Assembly (NCBI GenBank): GCA_947166105.1
Contig: CAMVCZ010000005.1
Coordinates: 50,059 to 114,058, forward strand
Direction of reading: 5' to 3'
Length of the DNA: 64,000 nt
DNA from: an uncultured Bacteroidales bacterium
GTDB taxonomy: Bacteria > Bacteroidota > Bacteroidia > Bacteroidales > F082
Below, one piece after another: positions 49,977 through 57,673 of the stretch. Position 1 is the stretch's first letter; the number at the start of each line of letters is the position of its first letter. The notes beneath the pieces are model-generated. The model made no database searches. It was not told the DNA's origin and saw nothing but the letters and a program-made list of their open reading frames with translations. The position numbers were made by a program, and so were the translations under genes.

Positions 49977-51641
49977 ATGAAAAAAGTTCTATTCTCATTA
50001 GTGGCTATGCTGCTCCTTTCGGTGAGCGGCTTCGCGCAAACGACCTACACAAAGGTCACCTCTGCCTCTGGTCTTGAAGCTGGAGCCAACTACCTCATCG
50101 TGGCCCATCACGACGACTTGGGTGTCCTCGCTATGGGTTACCAAAAGACGAACAACCGTAACGCGGTGGTTGTGAGCGAAAACGGCGAATCCATCACCGT
50201 TACGCCCGGCACCGACCCCTCCAGCGAAACAGACGTGTTCCAATTTACATTGGGCGGCAACGCTGGTGCTTGGACCTTCTTCGACGAAGTGAAAGGCGGT
50301 TATCTCTATGCCGCAAGCAGCAGCAGCAACAACTTGAAGACACAAACCACACTTGATGCCAACGGCGAATGGAGCATCGTTTTCAATGCTGACGGCACTG
50401 CTGAGGTTGTGGCCCAAGGCGAAAACGAGCGCAACAACATGCGCTTCAACCCCAACACCTCAAACAACGCCCCCTTGTTCAGTTGCTATGCCGAAACGTC
50501 GAGCGTCGACACGCGCGTCTGCCTTTACAAGGCTGGCGGCAGTGTCGAACCTGACCCCGAGCCGACCAACTATCCCACCAACTTCACTGCCACGGTTGAC
50601 GGCACGGACGTGACCCTCACTTGGACGGATGCCGTTGGTGAGCAACTGCCTCACAGATATGTTGTCATTGCCGCTTTGGGTGCCGTCACTCCTCCTACAG
50701 ACGGCATTGCCATTGCCGATAGCGACATGGCCAAAAACGTGAATTACGGCACGCAAACCGTGACTTTCAGCGGCTTGCAAGGTGGCACAATCTATCATTT
50801 CGCCATCTTCCCATACACCAACAGCGGCGCCAACATCGACTATAAGACCGATGGCAGCTATCCTACGGCTACTGCCGCCACGGAACAGATTTTCACCCTT
50901 CTCTTCGAAGACTTCGACGAAGACCTTGGCGTGTTCTCAGCCTATGATATGTACGGCGACCAAACCTGGCATCAAGCCACCTACCAAGGCACGACTTATG
51001 CCAACATGAACGGCTATGCCAATCAGGTTTATAACGAGAATGAGGACTGGCTCATCAGCCCCGCCATTTCCAGCAACGGTAATCAGGATGCCAACTTGTC
51101 GTTCCGCACGGCTATGAAATTTGAAGGCGACCCACTGCAAGTGAAGGTTTCCATTGACTATGACGGACAAAGCGAACCGACTGATTTCGAGTGGGTTGAC
51201 ATTACCGATGCTTTCGATTTCTCGACGGGCAACTACGAATGGGTGGAATCCGGTGAAGAGAATATTTGGGGCATCTTGGATGGATACGGACTCGGTTATC
51301 CTGATTTCTATGTCGCTTTTGTTTATAAGAGCACAAGCGAAGCCGCTTCTTCGTGGGAAATCGACTATGTGAAGGTTGTTTCATACGGTGCCGTGGCAGT
51401 GGAAGAGAACAACCAAACCATTGGCCTCTATCCCAATCCTGCCTGCGAGCAGGTGTCGTTCATGCTCGAAAACGATGCCCAAGTCAGCATTTTCGACATG
51501 ACGGGCCGCAAGGTGAGCGAAACGAATGTGGCTGCTGGCCAAGCCCAACTCGATGTCAACGAACTGGTGAATGGCGTTTATTTCGTCAACTTCCGCTTCG
51601 CTAACGGCACAACGGCAGTTTCCAAGTTTGTGAAGTTCTAA
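49977..51641 (+). CDS. secreted protein with FN3-like and choice-of-anchor-type domains, T9SS cargo
   Basis: A 554-residue protein. The signal peptide is VLFSLVAMLLLSVSGFAQ. The first domain (about 20-185) is beta-rich, an FN3-like domain lies near 195-300 (ATVDGTDVTLTWTDA), and a jelly-roll domain near 305-470 (FEDFDEDLGVFSAYDM ... NEDWLISPAI) resembles choice-of-anchor/MAM-like modules. The C-terminus is a T9SS domain (LYPNPACEQVSFML...GVYFVNFRFANGTT). It is probably on the cell surface. Its catalytic role is unknown, none is visible. Confidence 0.85.
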   Translation: MKKVLFSLVAMLLLSVSGFAQTTYTKVTSASGLEAGANYLIVAHHDDLGVLAMGYQKTNNRNAVVVSENGESITVTPGTDPSSETDVFQFTLGGNAGAWTFFDEVKGGYLYAASSSSNNLKTQTTLDANGEWSIVFNADGTAEVVAQGENERNNMRFNPNTSNNAPLFSCYAETSSVDTRVCLYKAGGSVEPDPEPTNYPTNFTATVDGTDVTLTWTDAVGEQLPHRYVVIAALGAVTPPTDGIAIADSDMAKNVNYGTQTVTFSGLQGGTIYHFAIFPYTNSGANIDYKTDGSYPTATAATEQIFTLLFEDFDEDLGVFSAYDMYGDQTWHQATYQGTTYANMNGYANQVYNENEDWLISPAISSNGNQDANLSFRTAMKFEGDPLQVKVSIDYDGQSEPTDFEWVDITDAFDFSTGNYEWVESGEENIWGILDGYGLGYPDFYVAFVYKSTSEAASSWEIDYVKVVSYGAVAVEENNQTIGLYPNPACEQVSFMLENDAQVSIFDMTGRKVSETNVAAGQAQLDVNELVNGVYFVNFRFANGTTAVSKFVKF

Positions 51642-51656
51642 AAAGATGTGTTTTTG

Positions 51657-51718
51657 AATCCCTTTTGGTTCGGGCGGATTTGCAATCCGCCCGTCCCGAG
51701 GAAGGGATTTGTAATCCC
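51657..51718. repeat. intergenic double hairpin (GGATTTGYAATCC words)
   Basis: CGGGCGGATT-TGC-AATCCGCCCG at 51671-51693 is a perfect stem-loop. GGGATT-TGT-AATCCC at 51704-51718 is a second, and GAATCCC at 51657-51662 is a half word. The element ends 2 bases before the next start codon. Confidence 0.75.
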
Positions 51719-51719
51719 A

Positions 51720-53279
51720 ATGAAAAGCCATCTCCTCATAGCCCTCCTTCTCATCACAAACTGGGCCACAGCCCAGCAGGTGGAACCCGTGCGCTATGAG
51801 GTGAACCGTTGGCATAAGGCGCAAGGCTGTCATTTCCAGTCGTTTGGCGAAAATGGCGGCCTTTTGCTTTACGAAACCGAAAAGACCGACAAGGCGAAGC
51901 ACCGCCTCTGGAACTTCGCTTGCGTCGACAGCAGCCTTTATGAAACCCGCAGCGACCTCATCCCCTTGCCCGACAAAATCAAATTCTTCGATGCGGGCAA
52001 CGATGCGCGTTTCGCAGCTTTCCTTTTTGTGAACGAGGACAACAAAAAGGCAGCGGATTCGCTTGATTTTCTTGTAGTTGCCTACGACCGACAAGAAAAT
52101 GCCTACCGCACTTTTTGGGACAAATGGCCCGAAAAGTCGGTGCCGCTTTCCGTTGAGGTCGTTGACGGCACGATGATGATGGCCTTGAACAACAGAAACG
52201 GCAACGGTTCTCTCCGTTTCTACGACCTCACAAGCGACCAATGCCGCACGATAACTCCATCATCGTCAGGGAATTTTGTTTTGTTCCAAACAGATGCCTT
52301 TGCCAAGGAGCATTGCTTTGTGGTGGCCGCCAAGGAGTTTGACAACAAGCGTTTCGTTTCCACGTCCTTCCTCGTATATTCGCCCACGGGCAACCTGCAA
52401 GGCACTTACCGTTATGAGAACATTCCCAACGCCGCCTTGGGCCGCATGGTGTTCCGTTTCGACGAAAGCCGAAACTTGGTGGTTATCGGCACTTTGGAGC
52501 GCGAAACGGGCCGGAAAGTCAATCTCGAAGGCGTGACCGAAAACTTCGACAAGGAAAGCCTTGGCGTGGTGTGGATGCGCTTTGTCGGCGGAGTTCCCGA
52601 CAGCAAAGTGTTCTTGTTCAAGGACATGCCTGAAATTGAGCACGCTTTGACCGCCTCTGACCGCGTGCGCCTGCGCGAGGAAAAACTGAAAAACCAAAGG
52701 AAAGACAACCCCACGAGGGGCGAAATCGCGTTCCAGTTCCTGAAGCCCCGCCTCACCGATTTTGGCGACCTGACCATCTTTGCGGTGGAGGCTTTCATGC
52801 CTTATTACCACACCGAAACTCGCATGAATTATGGCTATTACGGCTATTACGGCGGCTATCCCTACACTTACACCGTGTTCGATGGCTACGACTTTTTCAG
52901 CGAAATCATCCTTGCTTTCGACCGCGACGGACATCTGCAATGGCAACAGTCGGTAAAATTCGACAATGAACTGACTTACGACCTTTTCCCACACTCGTCA
53001 GAAGGGGTGTGCTATGATGAGTTGGTAGTGGCTTCGCCCTATCGCAACCAATTACGTTACACTGCTTTCGATGCCAACGGACAAGCGTTGATGAACCAAC
53101 AAAGCGAAAAATTGGCTCCGATTTATGGTGCTGATTATGTGGAAGATGAGTATTTCGCGCAGTTGGGCAAATGGTATGGTAGCCGTTTCCTCATTTTCGG
53201 GTCGCAAATCATCCAAAACGGCAGTCAACCCAAGCCGAGGCGGACGGTCTACTACCTGCAAAAGGTTCAATATGATTGA
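51720..53279 (+). CDS. secreted hypothetical protein (about 519 aa), beta-propeller-like
   Basis: The signal peptide is MKSHLLIALLLITNWATAQQ. The mature part is a series of strand-rich repeats with no catalytic motif (for example LWNFACVDSS, FLVVAYDRQEN, MMMALNNRNGNGS, ILAFDRDGHLQWQ), as in a beta-propeller or a large periplasmic binding scaffold. A Tyr/Gly-rich loop (NYGYYGYYGGYPY) is notable. I know no named family. ATG 51720 is chosen because upstream codons run through the hairpin element. The next gene follows 3 bases later, so the two are likely co-transcribed. Confidence 0.75.
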   Translation: MKSHLLIALLLITNWATAQQVEPVRYEVNRWHKAQGCHFQSFGENGGLLLYETEKTDKAKHRLWNFACVDSSLYETRSDLIPLPDKIKFFDAGNDARFAAFLFVNEDNKKAADSLDFLVVAYDRQENAYRTFWDKWPEKSVPLSVEVVDGTMMMALNNRNGNGSLRFYDLTSDQCRTITPSSSGNFVLFQTDAFAKEHCFVVAAKEFDNKRFVSTSFLVYSPTGNLQGTYRYENIPNAALGRMVFRFDESRNLVVIGTLERETGRKVNLEGVTENFDKESLGVVWMRFVGGVPDSKVFLFKDMPEIEHALTASDRVRLREEKLKNQRKDNPTRGEIAFQFLKPRLTDFGDLTIFAVEAFMPYYHTETRMNYGYYGYYGGYPYTYTVFDGYDFFSEIILAFDRDGHLQWQQSVKFDNELTYDLFPHSSEGVCYDELVVASPYRNQLRYTAFDANGQALMNQQSEKLAPIYGADYVEDEYFAQLGKWYGSRFLIFGSQIIQNGSQPKPRRTVYYLQKVQYD

Positions 53280-53282
53280 GTT

Positions 53283-53951
53283 ATGTTGACAAGTTACCTG
53301 AAGTATTTGTTGCAGCGCAAGAGCGAGTATGGCATCCATTCGCCTTTCGTGTATGATTTCATGCGCAAGGTGCTGAACGACAGCGGCTCCAACCGCGACT
53401 ACGACACCATTTATCGCGTGGCGCGGCTGCTGGACAAGCGGAAATACATCCACTATAACCTTCGCAAGCAAAGTAGGCTGCTTTACAGGATGGTACGCTA
53501 TTTCGAGCCTGATTCTGTGGTGTCGTTTGGGCGGCTTACTGCGTTGAATACCACGGCGTTGGCGTTGGGACACTTGCAAACCAAAATCTATTTGGAGCAG
53601 TCGGATGACTTTTTGGATACCTTGAACTCGATGGGCATCGTCAATGTGAACCTCATCCAGCCCGCCGAGTTCGATTCGGAGCATTTCAGGCGGTTGAACA
53701 CGGGTTTTGTCTTCTTCAGTCGTGCCTCCTTCGAGGACGACACTTGGGACTATCTCGTTGATTGCCTGAATTATAAGACCGCTGATTCGGTGTTTGTCTT
53801 CGAAGGCATCCACCACAACAAAGCGATGGAAGACGCTTGGGAGGAAATCAAAGGCAACGAGGATGTGTCGGTCACCCTCGACTTGTATTGTATCGGCATG
53901 GTTTTCTTCCGCGAAGGCATTGAAAAACAGGACTTTGTATTAAAATATTAG
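53283..53951 (+). CDS. degenerate class I SAM-methyltransferase-like protein
   Basis: A 222-residue protein beginning YLKYLLQRKSEYGIHSPFVYDFMRKVL, the hallmark of a Bacteroidetes methyltransferase-like family. The AdoMet-binding loop, normally ELGTSLG, is here VVSFGRLTALNT and lacks the Gly-rich pattern, so binding of AdoMet is doubtful. It lies 3 bases after the secreted protein gene. It may be a pseudoenzyme or a gene losing function; the frame is intact. Confidence 0.65.
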   Translation: MLTSYLKYLLQRKSEYGIHSPFVYDFMRKVLNDSGSNRDYDTIYRVARLLDKRKYIHYNLRKQSRLLYRMVRYFEPDSVVSFGRLTALNTTALALGHLQTKIYLEQSDDFLDTLNSMGIVNVNLIQPAEFDSEHFRRLNTGFVFFSRASFEDDTWDYLVDCLNYKTADSVFVFEGIHHNKAMEDAWEEIKGNEDVSVTLDLYCIGMVFFREGIEKQDFVLKY

Positions 53952-53961
53952 AGTTTAATAC

Positions 53962-54094
53962 CACAAAACATGCAAAACCTACAAAACAACGGACAGAGTG
54001 GGGAAAGCACGCCAACCGGCTGCTTTCTGGCGGCGATGCGGTTGCATAGCCGCCACAACCAACGAAAGGTTTTAAAAGTTTTGTCGGTTTTGTG
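53962..54094. repeat. intergenic hairpin element (CAAAAC words) with inner stem
   Basis: Left arm CACAAAACATGCAAAACCTA (53962-53981) and right arm AAGTTTTGTCGGTTTTGTG (54076-54094) are inverted. Words CACAAAAC, CAAAAC and AAAAC repeat every 8-10 bases. An inner stem GGCGGCGATGC / GCATAGCCGCC lies near 54030-54055. Confidence 0.7.
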
Positions 54095-54108
54095 AAAAAC
54101 AAATTACA

Positions 54109-54669
54109 ATGAAGAATATCACTTATACGAAAACTGGCGACGAAGGCAAGACCTCACTGATTGGCGGTCTGCGCGTCGCGAAATATGATGACAGAGTTGA
54201 AGCCTACGGCACTGTCGATGAGTTAAGCGCCTTTATCGGCGTGCTTTACGACCAAGAGGGCATCACAGCCGAAATGAAAACCGTTTTGGACACGGTGCAG
54301 AACAAGTTGTTCACCATCGAGTCGCATTTCGCCTTGGACGAAAACTCCGAGGTGAAAAAGATGATTCCCGTTTTGACCGCCGATGATGTGGCTTTCTTGG
54401 AGCATGAAATCGATGTGATGAACGAACAACTTCCCGAGTTGAAATCGTTCGTCATTCCGGGAGGAAACTTGAAGGCAAGTCACGCCCATGTGTGCCGCAC
54501 GGTGTGCCGTCGCGCCGAGCGTCAAGGTTGGCGTTTGGCCTCGCAACACCCAATAGATACTATCGACTTGAAATATCTCAATCGCCTGTCGGATTATTTC
54601 TTCGTTTTGGCAAGATTTTTCGGCTTTTTAGAAAAATCCAACGAAACAAGTTGGGAATCAACGAAATAA
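54109..54669 (+). CDS. PduO-type cob(I)alamin adenosyltransferase
   Basis: Transfers adenosyl from ATP to cob(I)alamin to make coenzyme B12. The 186-residue protein begins ITYTKTGDEGKTSLIGGLR with the ATP-binding TKTGDxGxT, then RVEAYGTVDELSAFIG, the conserved CRRAER and YLNRLSDYFFVLARF. These are the full PduO/MMAB signatures. No cobalamin riboswitch is visible upstream. Confidence 0.94.
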   Translation: MKNITYTKTGDEGKTSLIGGLRVAKYDDRVEAYGTVDELSAFIGVLYDQEGITAEMKTVLDTVQNKLFTIESHFALDENSEVKKMIPVLTADDVAFLEHEIDVMNEQLPELKSFVIPGGNLKASHAHVCRTVCRRAERQGWRLASQHPIDTIDLKYLNRLSDYFFVLARFFGFLEKSNETSWESTK

Positions 54670-54719
54670 AAATTTATTATTTTTATTAAAAAAGCCCTTG
54701 TTAGTTAAAAAAGAACTTG

Positions 54720-54727
54720 TATTTTTG
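54720..54727 (+). promoter_or_regulatory. -7 box for the DUF2795 gene
   Basis: TATTTTTG, 50 bases before the ATG at 54778. Confidence 0.6.
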
Positions 54728-54777
54728 CGCCCTCAAATTGAACCATCAACGAAGTTAAATCGATAACGAAAAAGACT

Positions 54778-54999
54778 ATGTATTGGACACTTGAATTAGC
54801 CTCAAAATTGGAAGACGCACCGTGGCCAGCCACTCGCGATGAATTGTTAGACTGGGCCTTGCGCACGGGCGCACAGGAAGAAATCATTGAGAACCTTCAG
54901 GAAATCGAAGACGAAGGTGAGATATACGAACGCATCGAAGACCTTTGGCCAGACTATCCCACCAAGGACGACTTTTTCTTCCATGAGGATGAGTATTAA
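54778..54999 (+). CDS. DUF2795-domain protein
   Basis: A 73-residue acidic protein: MYWTLELASKLEDAPWPATR, ELLDWALRTGAQEEIIENLQEI and DLWPDYPTKDDFFFHEDEY. This is the DUF2795 layout common in Bacteroidetes, function unknown, though many copies lie near ribosomal or housekeeping genes. It is a free-standing unit between a TATTTTTG box and an intrinsic terminator. Confidence 0.85.
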   Translation: MYWTLELASKLEDAPWPATRDELLDWALRTGAQEEIIENLQEIEDEGEIYERIEDLWPDYPTKDDFFFHEDEY

Positions 55000-55021
55000 A
55001 AATTGATATTCAGTCGAATAA

Positions 55022-55050
55022 AAAACTCCCAGAAAACCCTGGGAGTTTTT
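55022..55050. terminator. bidirectional intrinsic terminator
   Basis: AAAAACTCCCAG and CTGGGAGTTTTT pair over a short loop, with an A-run on one side and T-run on the other. It ends the DUF2795 unit. Confidence 0.85.
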
Positions 55051-55114
55051 TATTTACTGACATTTTACGTCAGTTAGGTATCCTATTATTGCGTCCGAAT
55101 AAAATGTGATATAA

Positions 55115-55276
55115 ATGACCTGTAACGATTCTATGTCTATCTTCCCGAAAATCAAGGATATGAATCTAAAAGATGCCCAATCTGCACGAGAAGCCTTGCT
55201 CCGTTATTGTGAACTTGACACATGGGCAATGGTGAAAGTTTTGGAAAAGTTGAAAAAAGTTGTATTTAGCGACTGA
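55115..55276 (+). pseudogene. remnant of a DUF2779-like protein
   Basis: A 53-codon frame ending ALLRYCELDTWAMVKVLEKL resembles the C-terminal end of DUF2779 proteins, which finish with a R-x-x-L-x-x-YCxxDTxAMVxxLxxL helix. No full gene is present; the rest of the protein was probably lost when the AT-rich genes beside it were acquired. Confidence 0.55.
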
Positions 55277-55365
55277 ATGTATTTGAACTATCATTATTTT
55301 TGCAATCATAAAAAGCGGAAGCCGAAAAGCAAATAGAGTTGACGAGATTTAATAATTTAAATACT

Positions 55366-56394
55366 ATGAAAAAAATAGATTTTCTTGATGAATTATTGGA
55401 TTTAATAAGACTAACAGGTGCTGACCCCGAGCAGTATATGATTGAACATGCTTTGTTTTTTGATGAAGATGTTGTTGATGCGGCATTCAATGAAATGTTG
55501 GATAAAATACAAAAAGGTAAAGCAATCCCTATGAGAAGTTCAACAAAGAAAGAAATTGTATATAAAAAAGGAAATCAAAACTATTGGAAATCAATTTATC
55601 AAAATATTTCAGATCTCGAAGTCGTGCTCGATAATGATGGTAATGCCAAAGTGCGTAGCCTTATTACTAAACTTACAGGAGAAAGCATTAGTCAAGGAAT
55701 TGATAGTAGCATAACATTTGGGAAAATCAGTCATATTTGGGGAGAAGCATATAATCCTATATTGTTTTCGAGTCTATGGAATATCGTGTTAGTCCCTGCC
55801 TATTACAATGATGTCTTAGATAAAGATGATAGGACGCCTCATGATTTTATTCAGAGAATAAAAGAATTGTTTAAAGCAATTTGTTGGACAAAGTATGATG
55901 TTGAAAACAAATTGACAAAATTGGGACTTACCAAACAAGAGATTGATAAGTATGAACCAAATGTTTCTGTTCTTAATGGTATTACTTATAAGCTCAAAAC
56001 TATTCCGATGAATTCAACAGGCCGAGGAGGAAATGGTAGTCCTCGTCGCCATTATACTATCAATGGCACAGGTAATTATTCCATGTATGACGTAATGGGA
56101 AAATTTGCCATTTATAGAATGGGAAAAGGCGACACCATTGATGACGTGAATGAATTAGCAAAAGATTATACAAATTCGAGCATCTGTTTCTTTTCAGATG
56201 ATAAAACAAAAGTATTTCGCTACCAGTTACAAAAAAAAGATGGCTCTTTTAGCAATCACACAAACAAATTCAACTATCAAGACAAAGATTATTACAGCAC
56301 CAAGGAGATGAAGGGCAAAGAGAAAGGTAACTTTACAAAACTGATGAATGAAATCAATAAGAATTTTACAGATTTTCAAATAGTTGAGGTATAA
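55366..56394 (+). CDS. HNH-like protein with C-terminal partner module (AT-rich island)
   Basis: A 342-residue soluble protein. A helical N-terminus (1-50) is followed by a middle region (about 115-160) with ISHIWGEAYNPILFSSLWNI and VPAYYNDVLDK. His123, Asn139, Asn148 and Lys153 have the order and spacing of an HNH nuclease core without zinc cysteines; this is my inference, not a family match. The C-terminal module (about 229-342) is shared with the next gene: YTINGTGNYSMY ... KGKEKGNFTKLMNEIN ... FQIVEV. The gene is strikingly AT-rich compared with neighbours, suggesting transfer. ATG 55366 is chosen over 55339. The next gene starts 31 bases downstream. Confidence 0.7.
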   Translation: MKKIDFLDELLDLIRLTGADPEQYMIEHALFFDEDVVDAAFNEMLDKIQKGKAIPMRSSTKKEIVYKKGNQNYWKSIYQNISDLEVVLDNDGNAKVRSLITKLTGESISQGIDSSITFGKISHIWGEAYNPILFSSLWNIVLVPAYYNDVLDKDDRTPHDFIQRIKELFKAICWTKYDVENKLTKLGLTKQEIDKYEPNVSVLNGITYKLKTIPMNSTGRGGNGSPRRHYTINGTGNYSMYDVMGKFAIYRMGKGDTIDDVNELAKDYTNSSICFFSDDKTKVFRYQLQKKDGSFSNHTNKFNYQDKDYYSTKEMKGKEKGNFTKLMNEINKNFTDFQIVEV

Positions 56395-56425
56395 TAAATA
56401 AGTAAGAAAATAAAATCAAAAAACT

Positions 56426-57673
56426 ATGTCATTCAATTACACAAGTCCTTTTGGAATTAGATTAACAGCAACAGAAGAACAATTGCTCGAATCAATTGAT
56501 AAATTCAACTACCCATTAACTGGACATGCAAATTTGGCGGATTTGCATTCGAAAATTACGGTTGAGTTATCAGACGAGCAAAAAACACGTAAATTTTCTT
56601 ATGAAATCACTCCTTCCCAAAGAGATGCTGAAATCAACAGATTGAAAAATAGAATTGATGAAATAAGCAAGCTTATTGATCAAAAAATGCAAGAGTTTGA
56701 AGAAGCACAAGGTTTAGAGAAGGACAGACTTGGTAGACAACTTGGTGAGTTGGAAGTGGAACGGGCTCATTTAAGTGATATTTATTATGTTTATAAAAAT
56801 GCTAAACAGGGAACGAACGGCAACTATATTGTTGGTGGTTGTTATGAAATTTTAGGTGAGTATATATCATCATCAAAAAAAGTAGTATTGTATAAAAACT
56901 CTATTAATAGTGTTAATTCACTTGCGATTGTGTACGTTCACGAAATGATGCACGCTTATCTTGATGGTGGTGGTATTACTTTGCCCGAAATAGAAGAACC
57001 AATTGTTGAGTATGGTATGTTGTGTTTCTTTAAAGCATTTGGTGACGCAAACTTACTTGACTTTGCACAAAAAGAAGTCAAAAACAAACAAAATACTATA
57101 GGTCTTGTCCATTATGGTTTTGGGCATTGTATTTTCAATAATCCAAATGGCATCAATTGGTTGGATGATTATCAAAATGCCAAAAACGGTTTAGCGGAAA
57201 CAGACCTCGATGTTGTCGCATATCTGGATTATTGGAAGATGGGAATTTATCCTGAGAAGAAAGAGAAAGAATGCTTGGTGGCATTGTACAAAGCACTACA
57301 TCATGGAACAACAATACCTATAACTGTCAAACAAGGAAATGTCAGACGGGTCAGACGTAGGAATTATACTATCAATGGTAAAGGTTCTTATTCCATGTAT
57401 GAGGTAGTTGAAGAGTTTGTGAAGTTTTTACAAGGCCAAGGAAATACTATAGGTACAATCAATCAGGAAATCCAGAACTATATAAATAGTGGTTGGATTT
57501 TTGTATCAAGTAATCCAGGCAAAGTTGCATGGTCTAATGAAAAGGGCGAATACTCTTCTTTGTCGGGCTTTTACATTACAAAGCAGTGGAAAGGAAATGC
57601 TAACGGTAATTTTACCAGATTAAAAGATGAAATAAATCAACGATATAAAAACTTTCAAATAGTTGAAATATAA
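56426..57673 (+). CDS. predicted zinc metallopeptidase with shared C-terminal module (AT-rich island)
   Basis: A 415-residue protein. Residues 62-120 look like a coiled coil (EINRLKNRIDEISKLIDQKM). The HExxH motif is HEMMH (172-176) in IVYVHEMMHAYLDGG, and E195 in EEPIVEYG is at the right distance (19 residues) for a third zinc ligand, a gluzincin-like layout. A C-terminal module (about 312-415) matches that of the upstream gene: YTINGKGSYSMY, TIGTINQEIQNYINS, GNFTRLKDEIN and FQIVEI. Same AT-rich composition. The stop abuts the stop of the convergent WYL gene. The pair is likely one functional unit; its target is unknown. Confidence 0.75.
   Translation: MSFNYTSPFGIRLTATEEQLLESIDKFNYPLTGHANLADLHSKITVELSDEQKTRKFSYEITPSQRDAEINRLKNRIDEISKLIDQKMQEFEEAQGLEKDRLGRQLGELEVERAHLSDIYYVYKNAKQGTNGNYIVGGCYEILGEYISSSKKVVLYKNSINSVNSLAIVYVHEMMHAYLDGGGITLPEIEEPIVEYGMLCFFKAFGDANLLDFAQKEVKNKQNTIGLVHYGFGHCIFNNPNGINWLDDYQNAKNGLAETDLDVVAYLDYWKMGIYPEKKEKECLVALYKALHHGTTIPITVKQGNVRRVRRRNYTINGKGSYSMYEVVEEFVKFLQGQGNTIGTINQEIQNYINSGWIFVSSNPGKVAWSNEKGEYSSLSGFYITKQWKGNANGNFTRLKDEINQRYKNFQIVEI

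Noticed and set aside
53952..54108. Cobalamin riboswitch upstream of the PduO-type adenosyltransferase
   Set aside because: The spacer is a word-built hairpin with no B12-box; it matches the other intergenic hairpins in design.
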